Below are positions 8,018 to 16,388 of a DNA stretch of 64,000 nucleotides, piece by piece. The notes under the pieces were generated by a model. The model was not told where the DNA came from. It did not search any database and worked only from the letters and a program-made list of their open reading frames with translations. Numbering within the stretch: position 1 is the first letter of the stretch; every line of letters starts with the position of its first letter. The position numbers and the translations under genes are program-made. This DNA is from Flavobacterium sp. WC2421 (GTDB lineage: Bacteria; Bacteroidota; Bacteroidia; Flavobacteriales; Flavobacteriaceae): contig NZ_CP162004.1 of the NCBI RefSeq assembly GCF_040822115.1, positions 62,001-126,000 of the forward strand. The letters are read 5' to 3'.

Positions 8018-9964
8018 TTAGTTAAAGAAGTTCCAGATTAAACCAAAGCGAACTGTGAAATCACGATACGGACTATTGGGTGCTGAATAGAAGTTATTTC
8101 CTGTGAAAGAAGAATTAAAATGCTCTGCTTTGAAGTAGATTCTTGTTCGTTGAATGCGAGCATTAACGAAAAAATCAACATTAGGATAATTACCAATTTC
8201 TTTTTTATTTTGAACAAAAAATTCTCCAATAACCGGATTATAATCATTCGCCATGTAGCTTGTGAAATAATTCAATGTGAAACCAGTTTGCAAAAACAAC
8301 GCTTTTTTGAACAGGTAATTAGTATAATAAATGGTGTTTCTACTCACTATTTCGGGAACATTTAAAATAGCATCTTGTTGATCTGCTTTTTGGTATAAAA
8401 CGGTATTATCTAAAGCAAATCTCCCGAATTTAAATTCCTTACTCGCTTTAACAGAAATGTAATTTATCGTATTACCATATTGTTTTGGCGTTACAATTTG
8501 CTGGCTGTCAACAGTTGCTGTGTTTTCAAAATACAAGTGATCATTTAATGTCATTAATTGAAGAGAAGCTTCAATCCATGGCGTCGACGCATTGGCTGTT
8601 ATCGAATTTATTTTTTCGTTTTTGAAATCATTCGACCAGTTGTAATTTATATAACTACTTTGATATAAGTTGTAATTATCGTTTGGTAGTTTATTTAAGT
8701 TTTGGTATCCAAATGAAAATTGATAATCATCATTCATTTCATAATGCAACTTAGCATCTAAATTCGACAACGATTGATTTGTAACCGATCTTGAATACAA
8801 GAATTTTCCGTTCCATTTGTTTTTTTGATATTCGTATTGCCCACCTGCACTATTAATATTTCTAGACAAAGAAGCAGGAACGGTTTTAGTATCAAAAATC
8901 AATATTTGATTGTAGTAATAATTCGATCTAAAATCATCGGCAAAAAACTGAAATTTACCTAAAGTCGTATTCTCATAAACCAACCCCACTTTATTATACA
9001 TTTTATTGTAATGCGTTTGATCATTGATTCCAGAACTTACAAAAGAATCCCCAAATCTATAAACAATTGAAGAACCTACTGTAGAAGGAACTGTAGCTTG
9101 ATTGTATTCGAAAAACTTATTTTCGTAATTGAATTGATGGGCAACATATAAATTATTTTCTCCCTTGGTTGGATTCACTCTGAAAAAATGATCCACAAAA
9201 AAACGTTTCCCTTTTAAGAAGGATTTGGCATCATTGAAATAAACCTCCAATCGTTGTCTATTATCGTATTTAGGATCTTCGCTTTCAAAATCAGAAATGG
9301 TTGTTATACCCCCATTTTCTTCATTTAAAATATCTTGATATGTAAAATGAGCATTGGCAACATAGCGGTTATTTAGCGTGTTGTAACTTGTTGTGAATCT
9401 AAAATTTCCTGTACTAGCCAACTGATTAATATATTTTCCCTCAGAACGCAATCCTTTATAAGCGATAGAAAAATTGAGTCTAGGTGACGTATTTATAGCA
9501 AAAAAAGCATCCAGAGATTGTCCTTTTTGCATAACCGATTTGAAGTACAATTCAGTTACTGGAGTTGCTACAGAGCTGTATTTAATTTGATTGGCTTCCA
9601 AAAAATTAAAATGTTTTGCCTTGAAACCAAATTCTGGATATGGAGAAAACTCTGTTAAACTATATTGAAGTGTGTTATAGGTTTGCCCTTCATTAGAAAA
9701 GGGTAAAAGTCCAAAAATGTCTTTTCGTAAATAATTAAACGAATATTCTCTTTTAATAGTAAGAGCAGTGTCGAGATAAGTGGTATCACGTTCTATGTTT
9801 ATAAAACGGTACATATCCATCGTAGCTACTTTTTGAACTTTAATTGAATCTGATTCTCTTTGATATTTATTATTGTTGTTATTATTGCCGCCATTTCCTG
9901 AATTTACTTGAGAAAATAAAAGAGTAGGAAATATTATGAAATATAAAAAAAAGAGGATTCTCAT
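8018..9964 (-). CDS. Putative porin, outer-membrane beta-barrel
   Basis: A 648-residue protein with an N-terminal signal peptide (hydrophobic FFLYFIIFPTLLFSQ, cleavage about residue 19) followed by an Asn/Gly linker. The rest is made of alternating aromatic and polar beta strands and ends in FGLIWNFFN, a terminal aromatic as in outer-membrane barrels. Length and composition match the putative porin family of Flavobacteriia. Transport substrate unknown. A TACCTTTG -7 box lies on the minus strand at 10021-10014, about 50 bases before the ATG. Confidence 0.82.
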   Translation of the reverse strand: MRILFFLYFIIFPTLLFSQVNSGNGGNNNNNNKYQRESDSIKVQKVATMDMYRFINIERDTTYLDTALTIKREYSFNYLRKDIFGLLPFSNEGQTYNTLQYSLTEFSPYPEFGFKAKHFNFLEANQIKYSSVATPVTELYFKSVMQKGQSLDAFFAINTSPRLNFSIAYKGLRSEGKYINQLASTGNFRFTTSYNTLNNRYVANAHFTYQDILNEENGGITTISDFESEDPKYDNRQRLEVYFNDAKSFLKGKRFFVDHFFRVNPTKGENNLYVAHQFNYENKFFEYNQATVPSTVGSSIVYRFGDSFVSSGINDQTHYNKMYNKVGLVYENTTLGKFQFFADDFRSNYYYNQILIFDTKTVPASLSRNINSAGGQYEYQKNKWNGKFLYSRSVTNQSLSNLDAKLHYEMNDDYQFSFGYQNLNKLPNDNYNLYQSSYINYNWSNDFKNEKINSITANASTPWIEASLQLMTLNDHLYFENTATVDSQQIVTPKQYGNTINYISVKASKEFKFGRFALDNTVLYQKADQQDAILNVPEIVSRNTIYYTNYLFKKALFLQTGFTLNYFTSYMANDYNPVIGEFFVQNKKEIGNYPNVDFFVNARIQRTRIYFKAEHFNSSFTGNNFYSAPNSPYRDFTVRFGLIWNFFN

Positions 9965-10013
9965 TGAAACGGATATATAATTAGGGCTATTATTTTCACA
10001 CTAGTAATACGAG

Positions 10014-10021
10014 CAAAGGTA
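10014..10021 (-). promoter_or_regulatory. -7 box of the putative porin gene
   Basis: TACCTTTG on the minus strand, an exact match to TAnnTTTG, 50 bases upstream of the start codon. No good TTG was seen at the expected distance. Confidence 0.5.
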
Positions 10022-10137
10022 AATGATAAAATCATATAAAAAAACACCATAATTTACAGACTTAATATTGCAAATATTTAAAATAACGAAACATTATTAA
10101 TAAAATTTCATAACCTTTGTTAAACCAAAAAAATAAT

Positions 10138-10797
10138 ATGCTTGCACTTAATTTTTCTAATTTTATTCTAGAAACTGGAACCGATGAAGCGGGACGAGGT
10201 TGTCTTGCGGGACCTGTAACCGCTGCGGCAGTAATCCTACCACAAGATTTTGAAAATATAATTTTGAATGACAGCAAGCAGTTAACCGACAAAACGAGAG
10301 AAAAACTAAGGCCTATTATCGAAAATCAAGCTGTTTCATTTGCTGTAACTCATTTGTATCCCAATGAAATTGATGAAATAAATATCTTGAATGCTTCGAT
10401 GAAAGGAATGCAAGAATGTGTTTTGAAATTAAACACAGTACCCGAATTTATTATTGTTGATGGCAACCGGTTATTGAATGCAAAACTGGGTTTAAAAAGT
10501 AATTTTGGAAAGCAATTTTCAAAAACTGAAATTGAATTATTAAAATCAATTCCGAATCAAAGCATTGTAAAAGGAGATGCTAAATTCATGAGTATTGCTG
10601 CGGCTTCCGTTTTGGCCAAAACGTATCGGGACGAGTATATGAATGCCATTCATGAGGAATTCCCCATGTACAATTGGAAAAAAAACAAAGGCTACCCAAC
10701 TAAAGAACATCGAGAAGCAATTAGAAAATATGGGGTAACTAAATACCACCGAATGAGTTTTCGATTATTGCCGGAACAGTATAAATTTGATCTATGA
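10138..10797 (+). CDS. rnhB: Ribonuclease HII
   Basis: About 219 residues from the ATG. RNase HII cuts the RNA strand of RNA-DNA hybrids and removes single ribonucleotides from DNA. The family signature [14 protein letters not shown] carries the catalytic Asp and Glu, followed by IIVDGNRLL (third acidic residue) and [15 protein letters not shown] (fourth). Length is normal. The frame can be extended to a TTG at 10117, but the ATG at 10138 fits family N-termini better. It converges on lipB with the two genes directly abutting (10797/10798). Confidence 0.95.
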   Translation: MLALNFSNFILETGTDEAGRGCLAGPVTAAAVILPQDFENIILNDSKQLTDKTREKLRPIIENQAVSFAVTHLYPNEIDEINILNASMKGMQECVLKLNTVPEFIIVDGNRLLNAKLGLKSNFGKQFSKTEIELLKSIPNQSIVKGDAKFMSIAAASVLAKTYRDEYMNAIHEEFPMYNWKKNKGYPTKEHREAIRKYGVTKYHRMSFRLLPEQYKFDL

Positions 10798-11517
10798 TTA
10801 ACGATTGATGCTTTCAGATTTCACGAAAGTTGCATCAAATAATTGTGAGAAGTGTTTCAAAATTTTTCCTTTAACTTCCTCTTCATCTACTCTTTCAACT
10901 CCCAATTCTACTTGTAAAGAAGTGACTGCTTTGCCTCGAATTCCGCAAGGAATGATGTTGTCAAAATATCCCAAATCGGCATTGACATTTAAAGCAAATC
11001 CATGCATGGTTACCCAGCGCGAAGCACGAACACCCATAGCACATATTTTTCGTGCAAAAGGAGTTCCAACACCTAGCCAAACTCCGGTTTCTCCTTCGCT
11101 TCGTCCACATTCTAAACCGTATTCTTGAAGTGTAAGAATAATAGATTCTTCGAGAAAACGCAAGTATTTATGAATGTCAGTAAAGAAATTTTCTAAGTCT
11201 AAAATAGGATAACCTACAATTTGTCCTGGCCCATGATAGGTAATATCACCACCACGATTGATTTTGTAGAAAGTAGCTCCTTTGTCTTCCAATTGTTTTT
11301 CGGATAACAATAAATTACTCAAATCCCCACTTTTCCCTAATGTATACACATGCGGATGCTCTACAAATAGAAAATAATTGGGCGTTTCTAATTCTAGTTC
11401 TTCTCTCCTATTCTTAATTTTTAAATCTACAACTCCTTTAAACAATTCTTCTTGGTATTCCCAAGTTGCTTTGTAGTCTTTATTTCCTAAATCTTGAAGT
11501 TGGATTGTTTTATTCAT
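10798..11517 (-). CDS. lipB: Octanoyl-[acyl carrier protein]:protein N-octanoyltransferase LipB
   Basis: About 239 residues. LipB moves octanoate from acyl carrier protein to lipoyl domains, the first step of lipoate synthesis. It shows RGGDITYHGPGQIVGYPI, the catalytic lysine region FARKICAMGVR and the catalytic cysteine in IIPCGIRGKAVTSL. The frame extends to a TTG at 11556, but the promoter box TACCTTTG lies inside that extension (11553-11546), so the ATG at 11517 is the real start. No lipA is adjacent. The stop abuts rnhB. Confidence 0.95.
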   Translation of the reverse strand: MNKTIQLQDLGNKDYKATWEYQEELFKGVVDLKIKNRREELELETPNYFLFVEHPHVYTLGKSGDLSNLLLSEKQLEDKGATFYKINRGGDITYHGPGQIVGYPILDLENFFTDIHKYLRFLEESIILTLQEYGLECGRSEGETGVWLGVGTPFARKICAMGVRASRWVTMHGFALNVNADLGYFDNIIPCGIRGKAVTSLQVELGVERVDEEEVKGKILKHFSQLFDATFVKSESINR

Positions 11518-11545
11518 TTTTTGAAGTCTCAAATTTTCAGAGGGA

Positions 11546-11553
11546 CAAAGGTA
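11546..11553 (-). promoter_or_regulatory. -7 box of lipB
   Basis: TACCTTTG on the minus strand, matching TAnnTTTG, 29 bases before the ATG. Its position decides the start codon of lipB. Confidence 0.6.
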
Positions 11554-11595
11554 CAAAGTTTTTAAGAATGAATAAGTTGTTTTCTATTACACATT

Positions 11596-11654
11596 TGTCA
11601 AGTCGAGCGCAGTCGAGACCAACTAGATGAGTCTCGACTGCGCTCGACTTGACA
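11596..11654. repeat. Perfect 24-bp inverted repeat (intergenic palindrome)
   Basis: A 24-base arm (11596-11619, beginning TGTCAAGTCGAGCGCAG) is exactly complementary to 11631-11654 around an 11-base loop. It is far more GC-rich than its surroundings. It lies between the lipoprotein gene, which ends at 11684, and lipB, so it may stop leftward transcription. Perfect arms of this kind suggest a mobile palindromic repeat rather than a simple terminator. Confidence 0.85.
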
Positions 11655-11683
11655 AGAAAAACGATTTTTTAAGTTCAACATCA

Positions 11684-12415
11684 TTACTCTAAAACTACTT
11701 CCAAATTAGTAATCTCAGGATTTTGAAGACAATCTGTCAATAGAAAATGTAATTCCAATGATTTTTTGTCTGCGCTTAATTTTGCATTTGTGTTCGAAAC
11801 AGATTTTATTTTTTTAGGAAAATGGTAGCGTAAAACATATGGCTGACTTATTTTTAAATTAGAAAACCGAGTTTTTAATTCGGCTATTTTATCCTGCTGT
11901 TTTTTTAATTCAGCTCCATCAGTAATTTTTACCATTCTTTTAAAATGACTTCCGTCAAAAGTATAACTGACATTATAATAATGTTCTTCGGCAGATAAAG
12001 CATAATTATGTTCTAAATCATCTGCATATTCTTGAGTTTTATATAAATCAGGCACTTCTTGCATATTATTGAAATCTAGATTCATCTTTGTTCGAAATTC
12101 TTTCTCATAAGAACTATTCTTAATATGAACCTGTACTGCTGCATATTTTTGAAAAATAGCTTTTTCGAATGCTGGAAGTTTTAAAAAATTCTCCGAATAT
12201 TTATTTATGTAATCCTTAAAAATATAAGTGGTGTCTTCAAATTTCTCCTCTTTTGAATAATTTTCACCAGACAATTGCATATAACTATTTTCGTCCCGTA
12301 GCGATTCCGTTTCTATTTTACCAGAGCCATCTTGGTTTAAATAAATAGTTTCTGTTATTTGGCAACTAGTTAAGGATACCATTAAAATGAGAAGTAGATA
12401 TATTTTAGTTTTCAA
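11684..12415 (-). CDS. Uncharacterised lipoprotein
   Basis: A 243-residue protein with a lipoprotein signal peptide (KIYLLLILMVSLTSC, lipobox LTSC at Cys18) and a mature part starting QITETIYLNQDGSGKIE. The rest alternates strands and charged helices, with no recognised catalytic motif. Proteins with this N-terminal pattern occur as hypothetical lipoproteins in Flavobacteriia. The start codon is TTG; the next Met (residue 12) would destroy the signal peptide. No neighbour hints at a function. Confidence 0.75.
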   Translation of the reverse strand: MKTKIYLLLILMVSLTSCQITETIYLNQDGSGKIETESLRDENSYMQLSGENYSKEEKFEDTTYIFKDYINKYSENFLKLPAFEKAIFQKYAAVQVHIKNSSYEKEFRTKMNLDFNNMQEVPDLYKTQEYADDLEHNYALSAEEHYYNVSYTFDGSHFKRMVKITDGAELKKQQDKIAELKTRFSNLKISQPYVLRYHFPKKIKSVSNTNAKLSADKKSLELHFLLTDCLQNPEITNLEVVLE

Positions 12416-12468
12416 GTTTTTAAATTTGGATTATAAATTAGTATCGAATATAGTATAATTACTCGAAT

Positions 12469-12552
12469 CCCTAGCCCAGATTAAAGTAGAAATCCTTTAG
12501 TTTTTTTCTTTAAAAAACTAAAGATTGTAACGGAAAGCTGGAAAATGCTCCA
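12469..12552. repeat. Dispersed intergenic palindromic element, copy C
   Basis: It starts CCTAGCCCAGATTAAAGTAG and ends with CGGAAAGCTGG. In the middle CTTTAGTTTTTT (from 12495) pairs with AAAAAACTAAAG (12512-12523). It lies between the lipoprotein and lysS genes just before the lysS promoter. Confidence 0.6.
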
Positions 12553-12577
12553 AAAAAAACTTTGCTCCCATAAAACT

Positions 12578-12608
12578 TTGCGATTTTGCGACTTATAAAG
12601 TATCTTTG
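12578..12608 (+). promoter_or_regulatory. Promoter of lysS
   Basis: A TTG at 12578-12580, 20 bases, then TATCTTTG at 12601-12608, a full match to the flavobacterial consensus. It is 21 bases before the lysS ATG. Confidence 0.7.
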
Positions 12609-12629
12609 CGCTCTTAAAATCAGCATAAA

Positions 12630-14333
12630 ATGGCATTATCAGAACAAGAAATTATCCGTAGAGAAAAACTACAAAACTTACGCAATTTGGGAATAAACCC
12701 TTATCCAGCTAATCTTTTTCCAGTAAATCATACTTCGAAGCAAATAAAGGAAAGCTTTGAAGAAGGTAAAAAGGTCATTGTTGCTGGGCGTTTGATGAGT
12801 GTGAGAGATCAAGGAAAAGCTTGTTTTGCTGAACTACAAGATAGCGAAGGGCGCATACAATTGTATGTGAATCGCGATGTATTGTGTGAAGGTGATGATA
12901 AAACATTATACAATCAGGTATTTAAAAAATTAACTGATTTAGGTGATTTTATTGGTATTGAAGGAGAATTGTTTACTACTAAAGTAGGCGCGCAATGTAT
13001 TCGTGTGGATGGTTTTACTTTTTTGAGCAAAACATTACGTCCGTTGCCTTTACCAAAAGTAGATGAGGACGGAAAAGTACACGATGCTTTTAATGACGCT
13101 GAATTGCGTTATAGAATGCGTTATGTGGATTTAACTGTGAATCAAAATGTGAAAGAAACGTTTATCAAAAGAACAAAAATGTTCAATGCGATGCGTAATT
13201 TCTTTAATGATAGAGGATATCTTGAGGTGGAGACTCCAGTTTTACAACCGATTCCTGGTGGAGCAGCAGCACGTCCGTTTATCACACATCACAACTCGCT
13301 CGACATTCCGCTTTACATGCGTATTGCAAACGAATTGTATTTAAAAAGATTAATTGTTGGTGGTTTTGAAGGAGTTTATGAGTTTTCTAAAAACTTCAGA
13401 AATGAAGGAATGGATAGAACCCATAACCCAGAATTTACCGCTATGGAAATATATGTAGCCTATAAAGACTACAACTGGATGATGGAGTTTGCCGAAGATC
13501 TTCTAGAGCATTGCGCAATTGCTGTTAATGGAACTAGTGAAGCGACTTTTGGAGAACACACTATCAACTTTAAAGCACCTTATGCTCGCGTTACTATGAC
13601 TGATTCTATCAAACATTTTACTGGTTTTGATATTTCAGGAAAAAGTGAAACGGAACTTTTTGAAGCGGCTCGCGGAATGGGAATTGAGGTTGACGCTACC
13701 ATGGGTAAAGGAAAATTGATTGATGAGATTTTTGGCGCTAAATGCGAAGGAAATTACATTCAGCCAACATTCATCACTGATTACCCAAAGGAAATGTCTC
13801 CACTTTGTAAAGAGCACCGTGATAATTCAGATTTGACCGAACGTTTTGAATTAATGGTTTGTGGTAAAGAAGTAGCCAATGCGTATTCCGAATTAAACGA
13901 CCCAATTGACCAAAGAGAACGTTTTGAAGAGCAATTAAAACTAGCTGCAAAAGGAGATGATGAAGCGACTGAATTTATTGACGAAGATTTCCTTAGAGCA
14001 TTAGAATACGGAATGCCTCCTACATCAGGAATGGGAATTGGAATGGACCGTTTAATTATGTTCTTGACTAATAATGCCTCTATTCAAGAAGTATTGTTGT
14101 TTCCACAAATGCGTCCAGAGAAAAAACAAATTGTGGTGGAGCTTGAAGCAGATGAAAAAACAATTGTTGCTATTTTAGAAGCAAATGATAACCAAATGGA
14201 ATTTGGTTTACTAAAAATAAAATCAGAATTAAGCGGTAAAAAATGGGATAAAGCCATGAAAAACCTTTCTTCACTTGGAATGACCGAAGTAGTTGTTGAA
14301 GGTGATGTTAAAGCGTGCCGATTGAAAGGATAA
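12630..14333 (+). CDS. lysS: Lysyl-tRNA synthetase, class II
   Basis: A 567-residue enzyme that charges tRNA-Lys. It has the N-terminal OB-fold anticodon-binding domain (about 50-180), motif 2 (NFRNEGMDRTHNPEFTAMEI) and motif 3 (GMGIGMDRLIMFLT). After the usual end of the fold (LLFPQMRPEK, about 495) there is a tail of about 70 residues starting KQIVVELEADEKTI and ending VVVEGDVKACRLKG. The tail is not needed in the Escherichia coli enzyme; such tails are, as far as I know, frequent in Bacteroidetes. Strong promoter upstream, hairpin terminator downstream. Confidence 0.97.
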   Translation: MALSEQEIIRREKLQNLRNLGINPYPANLFPVNHTSKQIKESFEEGKKVIVAGRLMSVRDQGKACFAELQDSEGRIQLYVNRDVLCEGDDKTLYNQVFKKLTDLGDFIGIEGELFTTKVGAQCIRVDGFTFLSKTLRPLPLPKVDEDGKVHDAFNDAELRYRMRYVDLTVNQNVKETFIKRTKMFNAMRNFFNDRGYLEVETPVLQPIPGGAAARPFITHHNSLDIPLYMRIANELYLKRLIVGGFEGVYEFSKNFRNEGMDRTHNPEFTAMEIYVAYKDYNWMMEFAEDLLEHCAIAVNGTSEATFGEHTINFKAPYARVTMTDSIKHFTGFDISGKSETELFEAARGMGIEVDATMGKGKLIDEIFGAKCEGNYIQPTFITDYPKEMSPLCKEHRDNSDLTERFELMVCGKEVANAYSELNDPIDQRERFEEQLKLAAKGDDEATEFIDEDFLRALEYGMPPTSGMGIGMDRLIMFLTNNASIQEVLLFPQMRPEKKQIVVELEADEKTIVAILEANDNQMEFGLLKIKSELSGKKWDKAMKNLSSLGMTEVVVEGDVKACRLKG

Positions 14334-14342
14334 TAGAGATAC

Positions 14343-14372
14343 AAAAAGGAGTTCCAATTGGAACTCCTTTTT
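14343..14372 (+). terminator. Terminator of lysS
   Basis: A perfect dyad: AAAAAGGAGTTCCAA (14343-14357) with its complement 14358-14372, followed by T-rich sequence. It lies ten bases past the lysS stop. Confidence 0.85.
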
Positions 14373-14450
14373 TATTTTAAGGAAAGATCAATATTACTTC
14401 TTGATAAATATACTAGTCCTATATTTTAAAGAATTATAAACAAAGTCATT

Positions 14451-14915
14451 ATGTCAGAATCATTACCTATTAAACGAGCTAAAGAATTACAATCCATTAC
14501 TGTTCATCATCATAACGGATTACTTTTAAGCAGGAAAATTAGAATTGGATTTAACAAAAAAATAGAACCAAAACGAATTAAGAAATATGTAGATTGGTAT
14601 TATGAAAATCAAATAGTTCCACATTTACAACTGGAAGAAGAACTTCTTTTTCCTATTTTAGGCAATCAAAATGAATTGATTAAAAGAGCTTTGACAGACC
14701 ACCGCCGATTAAGGCGTTTATTCAAAAAATCAGAACAAATTGAAAAAACGTTAGTCCAAATTGAAGAAGAAATAGAATCACACATCCGCTTTGAAGAACA
14801 TACTCTTTATGCTGAAATTCAAAAATTTGCATCGGTAGAGCAGCTAACTGAAATCGAAGAAGCACATTCAAAAATGGCCTTTATAGAAAATGAAGAAGAT
14901 CAATTCTGGAATTAA
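14451..14915 (+). CDS. Hemerythrin HHE domain protein
   Basis: A 154-residue all-helical cytoplasmic protein. The metal-ligand pattern of the hemerythrin cation-binding domain is present in order: TVHHHNGLLLSRKI, QLEEELLFPIL, DHRRLRRLF and ESHIRFEEHTLYAEI (His-x3-Glu form). Such domains bind a di-iron centre and serve in oxygen, nitric oxide or iron handling; the role here cannot be fixed. It stands alone between lysS and an ECF sigma factor, with terminators on both sides. Confidence 0.85.
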   Translation: MSESLPIKRAKELQSITVHHHNGLLLSRKIRIGFNKKIEPKRIKKYVDWYYENQIVPHLQLEEELLFPILGNQNELIKRALTDHRRLRRLFKKSEQIEKTLVQIEEEIESHIRFEEHTLYAEIQKFASVEQLTEIEEAHSKMAFIENEEDQFWN

Positions 14916-14937
14916 CAATTCAGTACTTATTCAGATT

Positions 14938-14975
14938 AAAAAATGAGTTTGAGAACCTTTTCAAACTCATTTTTT
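14938..14975 (+). terminator. Terminator of the hemerythrin-domain gene
   Basis: The stem AAAAAATGAGTTTGA (14938-14952) pairs with TCAAACTCATTTTT (14961-14975) around an 8-base loop and runs into T-rich sequence. Confidence 0.85.
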
Positions 14976-15162
14976 AATTCATAAACTTTCACTAAATGCC
15001 ATACAAAAAATTGTGGTAGCGTATAAAAACAAATGCTAAATCAAATTACTCCTCTACTAAAAAAGCGAGCTTAAAATTTAGCCTTTTTTGATAACTTTAA
15101 AAAAAAAAAATCTTTTACCTGTAATAATTCTAAACTTTAGCCACTAATTAAGAAAAAACATA

Positions 15163-15648
15163 GTGAGTAGCGATTTTTACACCACATTCATTTTACCGTA
15201 TTCAGGAATCATTATCAAGATTTGCAGGGCGTATACTAACACCCAAGAGGATTTTGAAGATTACTACCAAGAAGTTTGTTTACAGATTTGGAAAAGTCAT
15301 GCTAATTTCCGTGAACAATCAGAATGGTCTACTTGGATTTACAGGATATCATTGAATGTGTGTTTGACTTTACTGAAGAAAAAAAAGAAACATCATTTCG
15401 TTTCTGATGCTATGCCTGACGAGGCAATAGAGGACAGCCGTTCTTTTGTAGATGAATCTCTTAACCAACTCTTTCAAGCCATCAGACAATTATCTGAAAT
15501 TGATAGAGCAGTCATTATGCTTTATTTAGAAGAAAAGTCGTACCAAGAAATTGCTGAAATTATTGGAACAAACCAAAACAACATTGGGGTGCGCATTAAA
15601 AGAATTAAAGAACGCTTAAAAAAATTATTAGATGGAAAAGTCAATTGA
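15163..15648 (+). CDS. ECF-type RNA polymerase sigma factor
   Basis: A 161-residue sigma-70 family protein. Region 2 is seen in EDFEDYYQEVCLQIWKS and WIYRISLNVCL. Region 4 is the C-terminal helix-turn-helix (LSEIDRAVIMLYLEEKSYQE, then IAEIIGTNQNNIGVRIKRIK). The start codon is GTG at 15163; no earlier in-frame start fits. The gene overlaps the next one by 17 bases, so the two are co-translated. The partner is a membrane protein rather than a FecR-type anti-sigma, so this is not a SusCD-linked iron or glycan regulator. Confidence 0.9.
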   Translation: MSSDFYTTFILPYSGIIIKICRAYTNTQEDFEDYYQEVCLQIWKSHANFREQSEWSTWIYRISLNVCLTLLKKKKKHHFVSDAMPDEAIEDSRSFVDESLNQLFQAIRQLSEIDRAVIMLYLEEKSYQEIAEIIGTNQNNIGVRIKRIKERLKKLLDGKVN

Positions 15649-16288
15649 AACAATTTGGAACGAAGGTTTTTTGAAAAATGATGCTTTAATAGCACCAAAA
15701 TTGAATGACCTCTACAATCGAAAGTCGATAGATATAGTAGAACAATTTAAAAGAATGTATAAAATAAATCGGATTGCAGTTCTTGCATTTGCCTTTATCA
15801 TTTTACCTATTTCTTTTTTAGTCAAAATACCCTATATGGGTATCGGAATATTTATTTTATTTAATGTATTAGCTGCTATTGCTGATAAATTTGGTAAAAG
15901 TTTAGACAAAATAGACAAAACCGTTAGCAGTTACCAATACCTCCTTTCGTTTGACAAATGGACAAAAGAAATGGTTTCAGTAAACACTAAGTTGTCAACT
16001 TTTTTATATCCTTATGTATTCATAATCATGGTTTCCGGTTTTTGGTTTGGAAGCATTGGAGGAGACGTTCCGGGTGACAGACTTTTAAACTATTTGCTTT
16101 TGGAATACCCCAACACCTATTTAATCTTAGGCTTTCCCCTAATTCTAATCATCATAGCGATTACTATTATTAGTTTATTAGCTTATTTCGGAGGGAGAAT
16201 CGGGAAATGGGATTTGAATCTTGTATACGGAAGAATATTAAAAAAGCTAGATACTATGCTGGCGGATATGGCAGAACTAAAAGCCTAA
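15632..16288 (+). CDS. Four-helix membrane protein coupled to the ECF sigma factor
   Basis: A 218-residue protein with a soluble N-terminus (about 45 residues) and four hydrophobic segments at about 49-68, 69-90, 125-143 and 160-190. The ATG lies inside the sigma gene (17-base overlap). Genes in this position are often anti-sigma factors, but the protein lacks the zinc-binding HxxxCxxC motif. A membrane sequestration role for the sigma factor is therefore inference from context only. Confidence 0.75.
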   Translation: MEKSIETIWNEGFLKNDALIAPKLNDLYNRKSIDIVEQFKRMYKINRIAVLAFAFIILPISFLVKIPYMGIGIFILFNVLAAIADKFGKSLDKIDKTVSSYQYLLSFDKWTKEMVSVNTKLSTFLYPYVFIIMVSGFWFGSIGGDVPGDRLLNYLLLEYPNTYLILGFPLILIIIAITIISLLAYFGGRIGKWDLNLVYGRILKKLDTMLADMAELKA

Positions 16289-16352
16289 TTATTTTTTTGA
16301 ACAACCAATTCATTAAACTAGTTTTTGAGAATCTCAATTTCAGAAGGTAAAT

Positions 16353-16388
16353 AAAAAAAGCGGCTTGAAAATTCAAGCCGCTTTTTTT
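16353..16388. terminator. Bidirectional terminator
   Basis: AAAAAAAGCGGCTTGAA (16353-16369) pairs with TTCAAGCCGCTTTTTTT (16372-16388). It lies between convergent genes and overlaps the stop codon of the leftward 601-residue gene. Confidence 0.85.
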
